Shown here one piece after another: positions 34,301 through 43,186 of a stretch of 52,510 nucleotides of DNA. Position numbers and translations under genes: made by a program. The stretch comes from a virus: positions 1-52,510 of the IMG/VR virus record IMGVR_UViG_3300009001_002737; one strand, 5' to 3'. The notes beneath the pieces were generated by a model. That model saw only the letters and a program-made list of their open reading frames with translations. It had not been told where the DNA came from and made no database searches. Each line of letters opens with the position of its first letter. The first letter of the stretch is position 1.

Positions 34301-37300
34301 GTAATGTCCTAATAATGATTTTCTATAGATTACTAATTTTCTTGTTGCTATTGAACTATCAACTGTATCACCATATTTTACAATCGTTGCTAAAACATCG
34401 CCTGTAAAACTTACATCAAACTGTGTTCCAAACTCGTATAAATTTTCTGTTTCAATTGCACTATCTGTTCCTGTAATGAATCCGGTATTATTTGGCAAAA
34501 ATCCATTAAGGTCAACACCTGTTAAAATTTGTTCCCAATCATTTACATTAAAAGTGCCTGCAATCAGATTTGTTTTTGCTTGATATACTTGATTGTTTAT
34601 TTTAACATATTCACCTTCAAAATATGATACATTTACTTGAAAGTCGCCTCTGTAATTATCATCAGCACCAAGTTTCCAACCTCCACTTGCTGTCCAATTT
34701 AAAATATTAATTCTTCCAGGTTGATCAAAAGTGCCATTTCCTTTACTTAATATATAAGCAGAGTATGTATTGTTTGTATGGCTTACTATTTTTATTTCAC
34801 TTCCAAGATATCTATCTGCTTCGACATCTGGTGTTACATATATGTTTTCTAATGTATAAAAATTACTTGCGTTTCTCTGATAAACTGCATAAGCACCTTG
34901 ACGTTGTAATCCGCTTGAAGTACCATTGGTATCGGCTGGAATATTATAAACACGTTGCCAGTCATTGTTTGTTTTTGCAGGAGGGTTTGCATCTCTTGCG
35001 ATTCCATCCAATAGAATTGATTTGTAAACCCAATATTCAAAACCTTGTAATGTACGACTTGTACCTCTCGGAAGATTAACTCCCCTGTCAACAACTACAA
35101 TAAATCCTGCTGTAGTTGATTGTAAGTTTACAGTATCAGTTGTACCTATAAGACGAAGTACTCCTTGTCCTTGTGATCCCCCAACAATACTTGCACTTGA
35201 AATTGCTCCATTGATGTTCCCCAACTTCCATGTGCCTGTAACATTTTTTACCCACACTCGTAAATCATTAAAAGTTTTTTCAACATATGTTACTTCTGCT
35301 GTTGCAAGTGTATCATTGTCTTGAATTGTATCTCCAACTATCGGAACAAACGGATTACCATAATTAGGATTGTAATCCGGATCTCCTGGTGTCGGTGATC
35401 CTCTGTCGTCAAAGTTTGTAAGATTAATTTCAATCCAGCCGTCCCATAGATCATTAATTGTGTGTTCTGTATTATTCAAATAGTCGTGTGTGATAACACT
35501 TGAAATAACGCTTGGGTCCTGTAGTATTCCGTCTGTATTTCTATATTCGTTAAAGAAGAAATTAAAAGTTTCTCCTACTGCTAAATTATTATCCAATGAC
35601 CTTGGTGCTCTAAATACCCATTTATCTGCAATCTCATCACCGTTGTCGCCGGTATAAGTTAATGTTTCAATATAAGAGGTAATTGTAGGTGATGTTTGCG
35701 GATCAGTAATCCTTAAAACATTTTCATAATAGTTTGGTGTTCTACTTACTCCTGCTTGAATTACATCTTGTATTACAAGGTATGGCTTAGTTTCAATTGT
35801 TGCTGTTGATTGGAATGTGCCACCAACATCAATTTTCCACCAACCACCCAGTGCTTCATCGTCTTGTTCTACTGCTCTTTCGTATGCACCTATTGAAATA
35901 TCTCCAACAAATAAATTTCCTGTTGATTCAAAGTCACCGTTTGCATCTTTAATATAAATTAATGTTCTATTATCGCCAGTTGTGTATCTAAATGCAACAA
36001 CACCAACTGCTGTTGAACTTGAAATAACATCGTTAACACTTGGAATAGCCTGTGTATTATCTACTAATAAGATATCATCGATTTTTTCTGTAATAGTGTG
36101 ATTACCATCAAAGAATTGTTTATTAAGTGTTGGATCACCATTAAACGGTTGTACGCCGCTTGGATATCTTGTGTTGATATCGTTCCAAAATAATTGCAAA
36201 GAATCTCCCGGAGTTGTAGCAACATAGGCAAGTCTTGGCGCTCTAATTAATACATGATCTGTAGTTTCTTCTTGGAATAAGAAGTTGCCTCTTAAGATGT
36301 AATAGATATTATCATATTGTTGAGTTTCAGCATCATACGTTCCAATTAAATGTCTTATGTGGGAACTAAAACTTTGAAAATCTAAACTTGGATCTGTAGG
36401 CTCTATAATGTTTTTAGCCTTCCAATATTGATTAGTATACTTTACAATTTCGTCTTTCTGATAAACTTGTCCTGAATTAAATTGTCCTTTATATTTTGTT
36501 TTGACATTTGAAGCATATGGTAAGCCTACAAAAAGCCATTTTGCATCTGAACTCAATGCTGTTGCTCTTCCAAAACTATTTTCTCCATCTAAGAAGTTTA
36601 TAGGACAATCAATTGTCTGGGCTAATACCAGTCTGATATTTTCTCCTGGTCTAAAGTGTACATCAACTCTACCGTTTACTGTTGATGATGGTGAACCTAC
36701 TGCTACAGTCGTATTATTTGCATTAGAACTAATACTTGTTCCAAATGCTCTTTGGTCTGTACCCAACAATCCTTCTACTGTACTGTTGTAGATTGTTTGT
36801 TCTAATCTATGTGCATTAGTATTTTCTACAACCGTCCATCTATTATTTTCATCGTAATCAACCCAAACACGTTCCTGAGTTGAATAGTTATCTCTTGTAA
36901 TTTTTTCGTTAACATCTGTAAGTGTTTGTACGCGAGAACTTACAAGTTTTAAAATAAATCCGTCTACTTCTGTAGCATCTTCAACTTCGCCAGTAGTTTC
37001 TGCATAGATAACATTTAAACTTACTCTTAATACTTTATAAAATCTATTTTGTTTTTCGCCTACACCTAATATACCAATAATGTCATCTTTATCAACTGTT
37101 GGTGCTTTACGTGTTTTAATTTCAATTGATTTAGAACTGTCACTATTAACAATATCTGTGACCTTCATTTCTGTTTCAGTTTGGCGTAATACGTCCCAAG
37201 TTTGACCTTTTTGTGCAACCCAAATATATTGTCCTATTTCAACTTGATTTAGATCTAAATCAAGAATATCATTGTAGTTTTTTACTTTATAATCAATATC

Positions 37301-40300
37301 TTCTTCAGCAACATATCCTGCGGTCTTAATATAAGTGTCATTCTCATCAATATACTTTGTTGGAAATGGCTTGTGATCGTAGTTCGATGGTTTACTATAG
37401 ACATCTACCGGAGTATATCTATAAACCAAATCTGTTGATTGAGGATTGATCGTTTGTACCAACTGGAATGGTTGCGGACTTAATCTAAATTTTGATTCGT
37501 CAATTTCGTATTCTACTTCTTCAAACGATTCACTTGCTCCATACTGTCCTACTTTAAATGCCCAATCTTCAAAAAATTCTAAACTTGAATTTTCTGTATT
37601 TGAAAGTGCATCAAATAGTTTTTCTAATGAATTTTTTGTACCTTTGTCTTGAATAAACCCTTGATAAAATTTATATTGTGAAACATCATCATTAATAATA
37701 TTTTCTAAATATGTACGTTTTTGATATCCAATTAAATGTTGTGCAAGTCTTTGTTGTTCACTGTCGAAATTATCAGTATCTAAATCATAAAAGTCTGCAA
37801 ATTGATTTGCTTTATAATCAAAATTAGGAATTAATCCCGCAGTAGGTTTTTGATTTAAAATATACCACTCATCTTCATTAAAAGTTGTTGTTCCTGTAAT
37901 TTTTTGTTTTGCACTGTAGTATCTTGTTTTGTAATAAACTACATCTGCAATATCATAATCTGTATTTTGTGTCCAGTCCTTAACATTTACATCGTCAAGA
38001 GTAAATCCTGGAATATTTACGCTCCCGTTCCAATCAGTACTACGATATCCAAGTACTCTAACCCTTGCTTGTCTATATCCAGGTGCAGGATTATAAATTG
38101 TATCATTAAAGACAGTTTTGTTGTCAAGTAAACAAACATGCTCTTTTTGTACAAGTGGTAATTTAACAAAATAAATTCCGTCTGCTGTATTTTTTAATGT
38201 TAATCCAAATTCGTTTTGACTACTTCTAATAGTGTTAGCAAAATCTTCTTGAAGTTTTTGTCCATCTGCTTTAAGCAGGGTGTAGTCGTAGAAGTTATCA
38301 AATAAATTATCAACAACTACGTAGTCTCTACTAAATTGTAAATTTATTGCACTTGGAGAAAGTGTTAATAATGCACCTTCATTCCAGTTTTGTGTAGTCC
38401 AGAATAAAAATTCTCTTGCACTTAGTTCCCAATTCTCAATTGTTTCTATAGCCTGGTTAAACTTTTCAAAATTAAATCCTTGCGATTCTAAATATTTTCC
38501 ATACCCGAGCAAAAAGTCTACCACTTCTTGATACGTTCTAAACAATGTACCGTAGTTTAATTTAGATGTATCTTCTTCGAATGTTCTACGTAGTATAGCA
38601 TCTTTGCCGCCTTCAATTGGTAATTCTACAAGTTTTACAAAGTTATCTGTAGAAAATGTATCAAATGTACCACTAACTTTTACTCTAAAGAAACTATCAC
38701 CGAATCTAACAATTTGATCTTTTTGGTAACGCTGTCCTGCTTCCCATTCAAGAAATGACTCGCTAACGCCGCCTATATTAATAACAGGATCCTTTGCACG
38801 TTCTAAATGTTTATAATAATCAAAGTAAGGTTTAGATTTATCATAACCTCTTACTAAGAAACCTGCCGCACGTTTTTCAATTATAACTCCGCTATAAGTT
38901 ACTGTGTCAACGGGTGAACTTGTGTTTAAAAATAGTTTATAATTTTCTTCAGGAATAAACACGTTGCCTTTATTGTTAGGTGTACGCGAATCTAATATTA
39001 GTCTAAATTTATCTTTTGTACTAAATCCTCCAACCTTAAATCCAAGTTGAATTTTTAAATTTTTTATTTCTTTACTATATTCTTCATTTAATTTAGTTAC
39101 ATCTGCATTGATATAATTAAAGATGTAATTTACTATTCCAGCAGTAGTAATTCTTACAGAACTTTCTGATGTATTAGGAAAGATAAGACTATCTAATTTA
39201 ATTCTTTTGTTATTTCCTGTGTATACTATTTGACCTGCATTATTACGTTTAATACGAGAACGATCAAATCCTAATCCAATCACTTTAGCAGGCTGATGAA
39301 TCATCCAAGCAGTTATATATGCAAAGGCATATTCTGATGATCTACGCCATGCTGTCTCTGTTGGTGCTTCGTCACCGAATACAAAATTATTATTTGTTTG
39401 CGGAACAATTAATCCTTGAGCGTATCCTGATTCATAAGGACTTAGTAACACACCCTGTGAATTTACAGGAATATGTTTTAATAAATCTTTTCGTGCGTAA
39501 TTAGGGCGGTATCTAACTGGATTTCCTGGTTCACGAACTCTACCTTCTTGCAAGTCTTCCCAAAGAATTAAGTTTTCTTTTGTATAAGGTGCTGGACCAT
39601 AAACTGTTTCCCACCAGTCTGGTTGGTCAATGTAGCCTAATATTTTCCAAGGTGTAGTATGAGGACTGTCAGTTCCTAAGTACTGCTTGTAAATTGCTCT
39701 CCAAAACCCGGGTAATTTTTCATTATACGGATCTACCATAAAACTGTAATTCCAAGTAAATGAATTATCTCTATCATAAAAACTTGTATCTGTATAATCA
39801 GGATCACCTGCAATAGATAACCATTCTGCAAAATCAGTTATGATTATGTCGTCTAAGTCTTTATTTGTAAATCCAGTATCGCGTGACTTATGCCCTACAA
39901 AACTATCTACATCAAAAATATCTTTGTCATATGTGACTTTTATATTATTGTAAATTCTTTTTTCTAATTCCAGTATTAAATCATCCCTGTAATCGCCATA
40001 TGCTTTAATAATACTTCCATCATGTCCTTTAATAACTTGTTGCGGAGTTTGATATGTGTTATCAGTATATTTTACAGGAATATGTAGTGGCCATAAACCT
40101 AATTTTGTAGGAGTTGGCGGAATATACGATGCATCTGTTGACTCGTATTCGTAAATATCAATTATATCGTTAACTGTTAAAGTAATTTTATCAGTTATTT
40201 GAATAAAACCTTCGGTGGTAAAAATATAATCTCTGTTATGTATCAATTGCTGATCATTTAGATAAACATAAACTGCTTTTGCAGAAACTGTTTTTAAATC

Positions 40301-43186
40301 AAATGGCTCAGTAAGACTATAAAATTTATTTCCTATATCAACAACTGTAAATGAACGTTTGTTACTTGCTCCATTACCAATCATATCTGTCCAATAGAAC
40401 GCTGTTTGCTTAGATTTTTCTGACTTCCATTTTTGTAAGGTTTTATCAACAAGATATCTTGCTTCGCCATCAATGCCTAAATCTGTTGCTATCGAAATAA
40501 ATGCTCTTTTAAACTTAGCATATTCTTTTCTTGCAAAGCGTAATGCTTTTACTGAATTATATTTCTTGTTGGTAATATGATATGATGCAAGAGAAATAGG
40601 ACCACTATGCTGTACAAACTTTGTACCAAATTCTGATAGTTGACCTAAGTTACGTAGATTACTACTACCTGGATATTTTCCTTCAAATCCTGATACATTT
40701 TCAATAATAGTAGTTACATGATCAGCAACTTCACCGTATGTAAAATCGTTTATATTTTCATTAAGCGGATTGTGTTCTAAGTTTATAGGAAATGCATAAT
40801 GACCGTTGTTGTTTTTATCTGCCTCACTTGTACAATGTAAAATTATATTATCATTATTTGCAAGATTACTTGTAAATGTAATGTATGCTATTCCGTTTTC
40901 TCTGTTGATTTCCCAATCAGTTCTACGTTCATTGTTAACAAATACCTTAACATCAAGGTTGTTAAGATCGCCGCTTCTATCATAAACATCTACAGCAAAA
41001 TTATTACGTTGTCCTGAAACAACATATTGTCTAATTACTTTTTGTTTACTATCTGCTATTGCTTTTTTCCAACCACTTACACTCTTATAAGAAGTTAAAT
41101 CAGTATACTTTCTTAAAGTTGCAATATCGGTTTTTTGTGAAAAATTCACTTGGCCTTGAGTATATGTAAATTCTTCATTTAAAAGATTAAAGTTAAAAAC
41201 GATATCGCCACTGTTTTCAATGTTTCTATATGTTAGCGGAAAGCCTAAGACGCTGTCGTTTGCTCCCGAACCTTGTTTATAAGAAAATAGTTTATTACCA
41301 ATAAACGAATTACTTGCATATGTTGAAAAAGAATTATCATCTGCATCATATAAATCAAACAATGGTGCTTGGTTGGCTGTAAGTTTATCTTGTGCTTTTT
41401 GCCATTTAGTACCATCATACCAATAAATTTTACCTTGATTTGTTGTACCATTTCGAACAAGAACTGTTTCATTTGTTTGAGGCTCAGTATCTGTTTCTTC
41501 TTGCAGAGAAATTTGTCTTGTGCCAAGATGATTAATAAAGTTGACTTTGTAAATTCTACCATTGACTCTGATATCAGGATCTGCTGTAAACAATACACGT
41601 TGTCCGTCAATTAAATCTACACCGTCAATATTATAACCTATTGATCCTTCAATAATTGAAAATACATCAATTGTTTTGTCGTCAATTAGATCTACATTAG
41701 ATTTAAATTTTGATCCATAATTATATAATCTTAATCCTGCATCAAATTCTATAATAGGTCTTTTTGCACGTTGGCTCTGATCAAACTCTGTAGGTGTTCC
41801 GTTTGCCTTTGCAACTTTTTCAATAACGTCTCTATGAAACCACCTGTTGTGTCTGGACCATTGATTACCGTCAATCGCCGCACGGTTGATTGTAATATAA
41901 TCTTGTTCTTTTGGATAATTTAATGCTTGTCCGAATGGTAGTTTATCAAAGTTTTCAGTATCAAAAGGTATAAACAGATTAGAACTATATGCTCCAGTGA
42001 TTTCTAAATCTGCTTTACTAATAAGTTTAATACTGTCACCAACTCCTTCTACATACCAAGTGCCTTCTCCATATTTTGCAGGAGTAACATCTCCAAGAAA
42101 TTCAACAAGCATACCATTTGATAAGTCGGTGTCGGTTCTTGTTGTGTAAGTTTTCTTTTGTAGTATTTCTTCTTCTACATTAATTTCAGTATTTTCTAAG
42201 ATGTTATACATTAATATAGTACCACTTGTATTAACATCATTTTTACTAATGTAAAATAATCTGTCTGGTGCGTTTAACGGCACTGTAAATTTTAGTGTTC
42301 CCTTCTCTACAAATACTGTTGCGGATTCAACTCCGTCTGTATATAATGTAGATATGTTATCGCCTTCTGTGAATCCTTCGATACCACCTTCCACAGGTTC
42401 TACTATGTATTCACCAGTGTCGTATCCATCGCTGTCAAAAAGTTCTGACTCAAACTTACCAGGAGCCAACACCCCTTCTACTGTTTCAGTAATAATTGCT
42501 TGACCAGGGGTAAAGGCTCTGTTTGTTGCGAATGCAATAGGATGTCCCGGACAATCAATTTCAAATATGTAAGTTTGACCTTTGTATAGTTTTAAAGTAG
42601 GATTTTGTGTTAAACCTGTTGGCGTAAACTTGTAGGCTACGTTGTCATCATTTTCCTCCAATGATACTTTAAATGTTGAAACTATCTCTTTAGATTGTCC
42701 AAAAATAGATAATATTTGGGGACCAGAAGGTAACCAATAGTATTCTCTAAAATTAACAAACTTGTCCCAATCAATATGCGGATTCCATGCATAGTATTCT
42801 TGTGCATTAATTTTGCTATGATCTTTGTTTGTATTTCCAAATGAACGTAATTGATTAATATAATCATTATAGTCTTTATAATATGTTACGTTGTCTATAT
42901 CATCTTTAAGGACCAATGCTGGTTCTAATTGATAATCTTCTCTTGTCTTAGTTACATCGCCGACATAATTATCATCGGCGGCATACGCTTTAGCATCTTT
43001 TCTGCCGTAATATGCATTAAGTTTTTCAACCACACCTGGTTGAATAAGTTGATCAAGCGTACTTGTTAAAAACTTTTTGTTTGCCGGTGTTCTAAAATAA
43101 CGAGGTAGATGACTTAGGCTGGTTCTTTTTTCATTTTCACCATCTGGATTAATCGGAAACTCGTTTTGATCATTGTCATAAGCCAT
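28307..43186 (-). CDS. Giant baseplate-associated structural protein (4959 aa)
   Basis: One uninterrupted frame of 4959 codons. It starts with HLPRYFRTPANKKFL, typical of a large protein after gp6 in marine T4-like phages; such proteins are sometimes called VrlC-like, and gp7-type function is possible. Recognisable modules by residue: four WxxGxxYxxxDxVxYxxxxYxA units resembling CBM5/12 carbohydrate-binding folds (about 1472-1520, 1736-1775, 2230-2260, 2843-2887); FG-GAP-like beta-propeller repeats (about 2142-2225 and 2975-3054); Gly-rich GYxxxPxV repeats (about 3531-3602 and 3909-3977); and tandem beta-sandwich-like repeats from about 4345 to the end. No transmembrane segment or protease motif was noticed. 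It lies between gp6 and the fibres, and no separate gp7 or gp8 gene is seen, so it may replace them. A TAATG junction couples it to gp6. Confidence 0.85.
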   Translation of the reverse strand: MAYDNDQNEFPINPDGENEKRTSLSHLPRYFRTPANKKFLTSTLDQLIQPGVVEKLNAYYGRKDAKAYAADDNYVGDVTKTREDYQLEPALVLKDDIDNVTYYKDYNDYINQLRSFGNTNKDHSKINAQEYYAWNPHIDWDKFVNFREYYWLPSGPQILSIFGQSKEIVSTFKVSLEENDDNVAYKFTPTGLTQNPTLKLYKGQTYIFEIDCPGHPIAFATNRAFTPGQAIITETVEGVLAPGKFESELFDSDGYDTGEYIVEPVEGGIEGFTEGDNISTLYTDGVESATVFVEKGTLKFTVPLNAPDRLFYISKNDVNTSGTILMYNILENTEINVEEEILQKKTYTTRTDTDLSNGMLVEFLGDVTPAKYGEGTWYVEGVGDSIKLISKADLEITGAYSSNLFIPFDTENFDKLPFGQALNYPKEQDYITINRAAIDGNQWSRHNRWFHRDVIEKVAKANGTPTEFDQSQRAKRPIIEFDAGLRLYNYGSKFKSNVDLIDDKTIDVFSIIEGSIGYNIDGVDLIDGQRVLFTADPDIRVNGRIYKVNFINHLGTRQISLQEETDTEPQTNETVLVRNGTTNQGKIYWYDGTKWQKAQDKLTANQAPLFDLYDADDNSFSTYASNSFIGNKLFSYKQGSGANDSVLGFPLTYRNIENSGDIVFNFNLLNEEFTYTQGQVNFSQKTDIATLRKYTDLTSYKSVSGWKKAIADSKQKVIRQYVVSGQRNNFAVDVYDRSGDLNNLDVKVFVNNERRTDWEINRENGIAYITFTSNLANNDNIILHCTSEADKNNNGHYAFPINLEHNPLNENINDFTYGEVADHVTTIIENVSGFEGKYPGSSNLRNLGQLSEFGTKFVQHSGPISLASYHITNKKYNSVKALRFARKEYAKFKRAFISIATDLGIDGEARYLVDKTLQKWKSEKSKQTAFYWTDMIGNGASNKRSFTVVDIGNKFYSLTEPFDLKTVSAKAVYVYLNDQQLIHNRDYIFTTEGFIQITDKITLTVNDIIDIYEYESTDASYIPPTPTKLGLWPLHIPVKYTDNTYQTPQQVIKGHDGSIIKAYGDYRDDLILELEKRIYNNIKVTYDKDIFDVDSFVGHKSRDTGFTNKDLDDIIITDFAEWLSIAGDPDYTDTSFYDRDNSFTWNYSFMVDPYNEKLPGFWRAIYKQYLGTDSPHTTPWKILGYIDQPDWWETVYGPAPYTKENLILWEDLQEGRVREPGNPVRYRPNYARKDLLKHIPVNSQGVLLSPYESGYAQGLIVPQTNNNFVFGDEAPTETAWRRSSEYAFAYITAWMIHQPAKVIGLGFDRSRIKRNNAGQIVYTGNNKRIKLDSLIFPNTSESSVRITTAGIVNYIFNYINADVTKLNEEYSKEIKNLKIQLGFKVGGFSTKDKFRLILDSRTPNNKGNVFIPEENYKLFLNTSSPVDTVTYSGVIIEKRAAGFLVRGYDKSKPYFDYYKHLERAKDPVINIGGVSESFLEWEAGQRYQKDQIVRFGDSFFRVKVSGTFDTFSTDNFVKLVELPIEGGKDAILRRTFEEDTSKLNYGTLFRTYQEVVDFLLGYGKYLESQGFNFEKFNQAIETIENWELSAREFLFWTTQNWNEGALLTLSPSAINLQFSRDYVVVDNLFDNFYDYTLLKADGQKLQEDFANTIRSSQNEFGLTLKNTADGIYFVKLPLVQKEHVCLLDNKTVFNDTIYNPAPGYRQARVRVLGYRSTDWNGSVNIPGFTLDDVNVKDWTQNTDYDIADVVYYKTRYYSAKQKITGTTTFNEDEWYILNQKPTAGLIPNFDYKANQFADFYDLDTDNFDSEQQRLAQHLIGYQKRTYLENIINDDVSQYKFYQGFIQDKGTKNSLEKLFDALSNTENSSLEFFEDWAFKVGQYGASESFEEVEYEIDESKFRLSPQPFQLVQTINPQSTDLVYRYTPVDVYSKPSNYDHKPFPTKYIDENDTYIKTAGYVAEEDIDYKVKNYNDILDLDLNQVEIGQYIWVAQKGQTWDVLRQTETEMKVTDIVNSDSSKSIEIKTRKAPTVDKDDIIGILGVGEKQNRFYKVLRVSLNVIYAETTGEVEDATEVDGFILKLVSSRVQTLTDVNEKITRDNYSTQERVWVDYDENNRWTVVENTNAHRLEQTIYNSTVEGLLGTDQRAFGTSISSNANNTTVAVGSPSSTVNGRVDVHFRPGENIRLVLAQTIDCPINFLDGENSFGRATALSSDAKWLFVGLPYASNVKTKYKGQFNSGQVYQKDEIVKYTNQYWKAKNIIEPTDPSLDFQSFSSHIRHLIGTYDAETQQYDNIYYILRGNFLFQEETTDHVLIRAPRLAYVATTPGDSLQLFWNDINTRYPSGVQPFNGDPTLNKQFFDGNHTITEKIDDILLVDNTQAIPSVNDVISSSTAVGVVAFRYTTGDNRTLIYIKDANGDFESTGNLFVGDISIGAYERAVEQDDEALGGWWKIDVGGTFQSTATIETKPYLVIQDVIQAGVSRTPNYYENVLRITDPQTSPTITSYIETLTYTGDNGDEIADKWVFRAPRSLDNNLAVGETFNFFFNEYRNTDGILQDPSVISSVITHDYLNNTEHTINDLWDGWIEINLTNFDDRGSPTPGDPDYNPNYGNPFVPIVGDTIQDNDTLATAEVTYVEKTFNDLRVWVKNVTGTWKLGNINGAISSASIVGGSQGQGVLRLIGTTDTVNLQSTTAGFIVVVDRGVNLPRGTSRTLQGFEYWVYKSILLDGIARDANPPAKTNNDWQRVYNIPADTNGTSSGLQRQGAYAVYQRNASNFYTLENIYVTPDVEADRYLGSEIKIVSHTNNTYSAYILSKGNGTFDQPGRINILNWTASGGWKLGADDNYRGDFQVNVSYFEGEYVKINNQVYQAKTNLIAGTFNVNDWEQILTGVDLNGFLPNNTGFITGTDSAIETENLYEFGTQFDVSFTGDVLATIVKYGDTVDSSIATRKLVIYRKSLLGHYVFDQMIDSPLADINYGESVAVSTDGKFIAVGAPNYSAKYSNEGTVFIYEQVDGRFTQVQHLTGPKGLPNEKFGTVVKYDNDRIVVHSAGGDLFSNTNFDTGTTVFDNGTTYFTSTLVDTGEVFVFELLGNRYVYSDKLEFADRKTLYFGKTMLLKGNHIYVCLPQYKRDSNNAQGALLDYRVKLNSKLWERKRNARPLVDVEKIKGITIYNKDTKTVEEYLDYIDPLQGKIAGQAEVELSFKTSFDPATYNNAETTLVNKDTTHFTAKEMVGKLWWDTDAVRFINPYSNTGNIFNVSNTMNTIFPGTEVEVYEWVESKISPEVWDNQADSEEGLALGISGTTKYGMNAYCTKRIYDEPAQKFTTYYYFWVRNKKTVPDVPGRTISSSDVQELIRDPSAQGYKYISLLSNNEWTAHNLESTIKGLSTVLKFSYWTIGNIEKNIHNQYRIITDGLETSVPKSDFERKWYDSLIGYDEQGREVPDRFLGEKERYGILNTPRQTMFVNRVEALKQLVERVNSVLIKNIIIDDFDLSDLTSNDPIPTVASRRYDVQIDSNAELEFVAVGRVRRATLSATIQDGKILRVDITNPGRGYKTVPTIKINSATGEGAEVRLEINNVGAVTSASIVNSGTNYQQSDTITVRNFTVLTTVDASFANKWSLYEYQGGINPWNRVASQRYDVQPYWNYADWYTTGYNNLTKADYIIDETYELESLADTFGDIVKINSVGSGGWLLLRKIDDQANVDYTVNYETIGRQNATIQLSKSIYDYSNETVGFDSFGYDDNAFDLQPVDELRIILETLRDKILIDNLAVHYNELFFAQMRYVLAEQPFVDWMFKTSFVKAKHNIGALRKDVTFNNDFLESYEAYTNEVKPYKTKIREYLSTYEGTDNSQTMVTDFDLPAVYDEQAGRILPQNVVVQNNELKVASNVINSYPFKHWLDNASYQITGINIADAGSGYENAPGVEFVGGGGTGAKATAYVGGGKITEIKIDNPGTGYLGAPSVVLNGSTADGGRVAKVSSVIGNTNLRTTHMNVKFDRVTGTFFITTLDEIENFVGSGSKFTYKLKWPADVRTDKIKITVGDLEILPSRYTIENIEDSVGRTHKRKIAQITFDTPPANNLNIKIEYKKDISLLTAADRINLFYNPQTGMIANDLGQLLDGIDYGGVQVKSFNFGGGSGWDADEWFTSAYDTYDNTYEDEVFRLGDDSTKVYDFAQPLETGITYNVYKNGTRIDDPNYPSNPTNPDALIPSIIGAGQTGFILTDDGTEVESTVIKFDEEVVSTQSGDVIVIRKNTSDGSFIPDPRAYDTIVTGGDLAYSTATGLNPEDINIDGDGFVTPTTSKGPEELVPGQVLDTLDIKVYDRVGEGGSIIESVSYVANGTATTYKFTGLPQTNDAIFVKVNNVIVSDYTVNYKNKELTFTTAPANNSRINIVTMSGNGEGILDMDTFDGDGSTLQFVTQVDWKENLSSIVTVNGEKVNYILETTDSSYDTANKTVISFGAPPTDNAVINYAIYASEAQTFSEIKTDNLVADGSSASYELSITPFSSLPASHNLIVKVGDNILNAGYNEKFTIDNRIEYQLRNWQQPGGTLGADDIIVLLNGRQLTYTSDFIFRPANSSVEIFENVAQQGDKLEIFVTTDGEYTVSGNTLTLDTVPTENTLISVTHFSNHDIQQIDRKNYDIVTRTTVQFESAGDIEYNHLLAGLIRLQRPTIDAEYVWVILNGKLQTPSVDYKVTNDKLFVRMAQPLDANDVIELIQFAEDGPTVSKFGYRQFKDMLNRTVYKRLGDSNSYRLAKDLKIFDKEIIVDDASKMFVPEKESNTPGVLFINGERIEYFVKDGNSLQQLRRGTMGTGVKEIHNVGDQLFDQGFQQTVPYQDQTLVNTYNGDGCTKTFNLDWEPDSVNEFEVFVGGRRLRKTAILTFDPTVDQDSPEGDVTAPAEFSISSPNILTITTAPADGVRITIVRKIGKIWNEPGKTLGKTENAIAQFLRAEEVDLPK

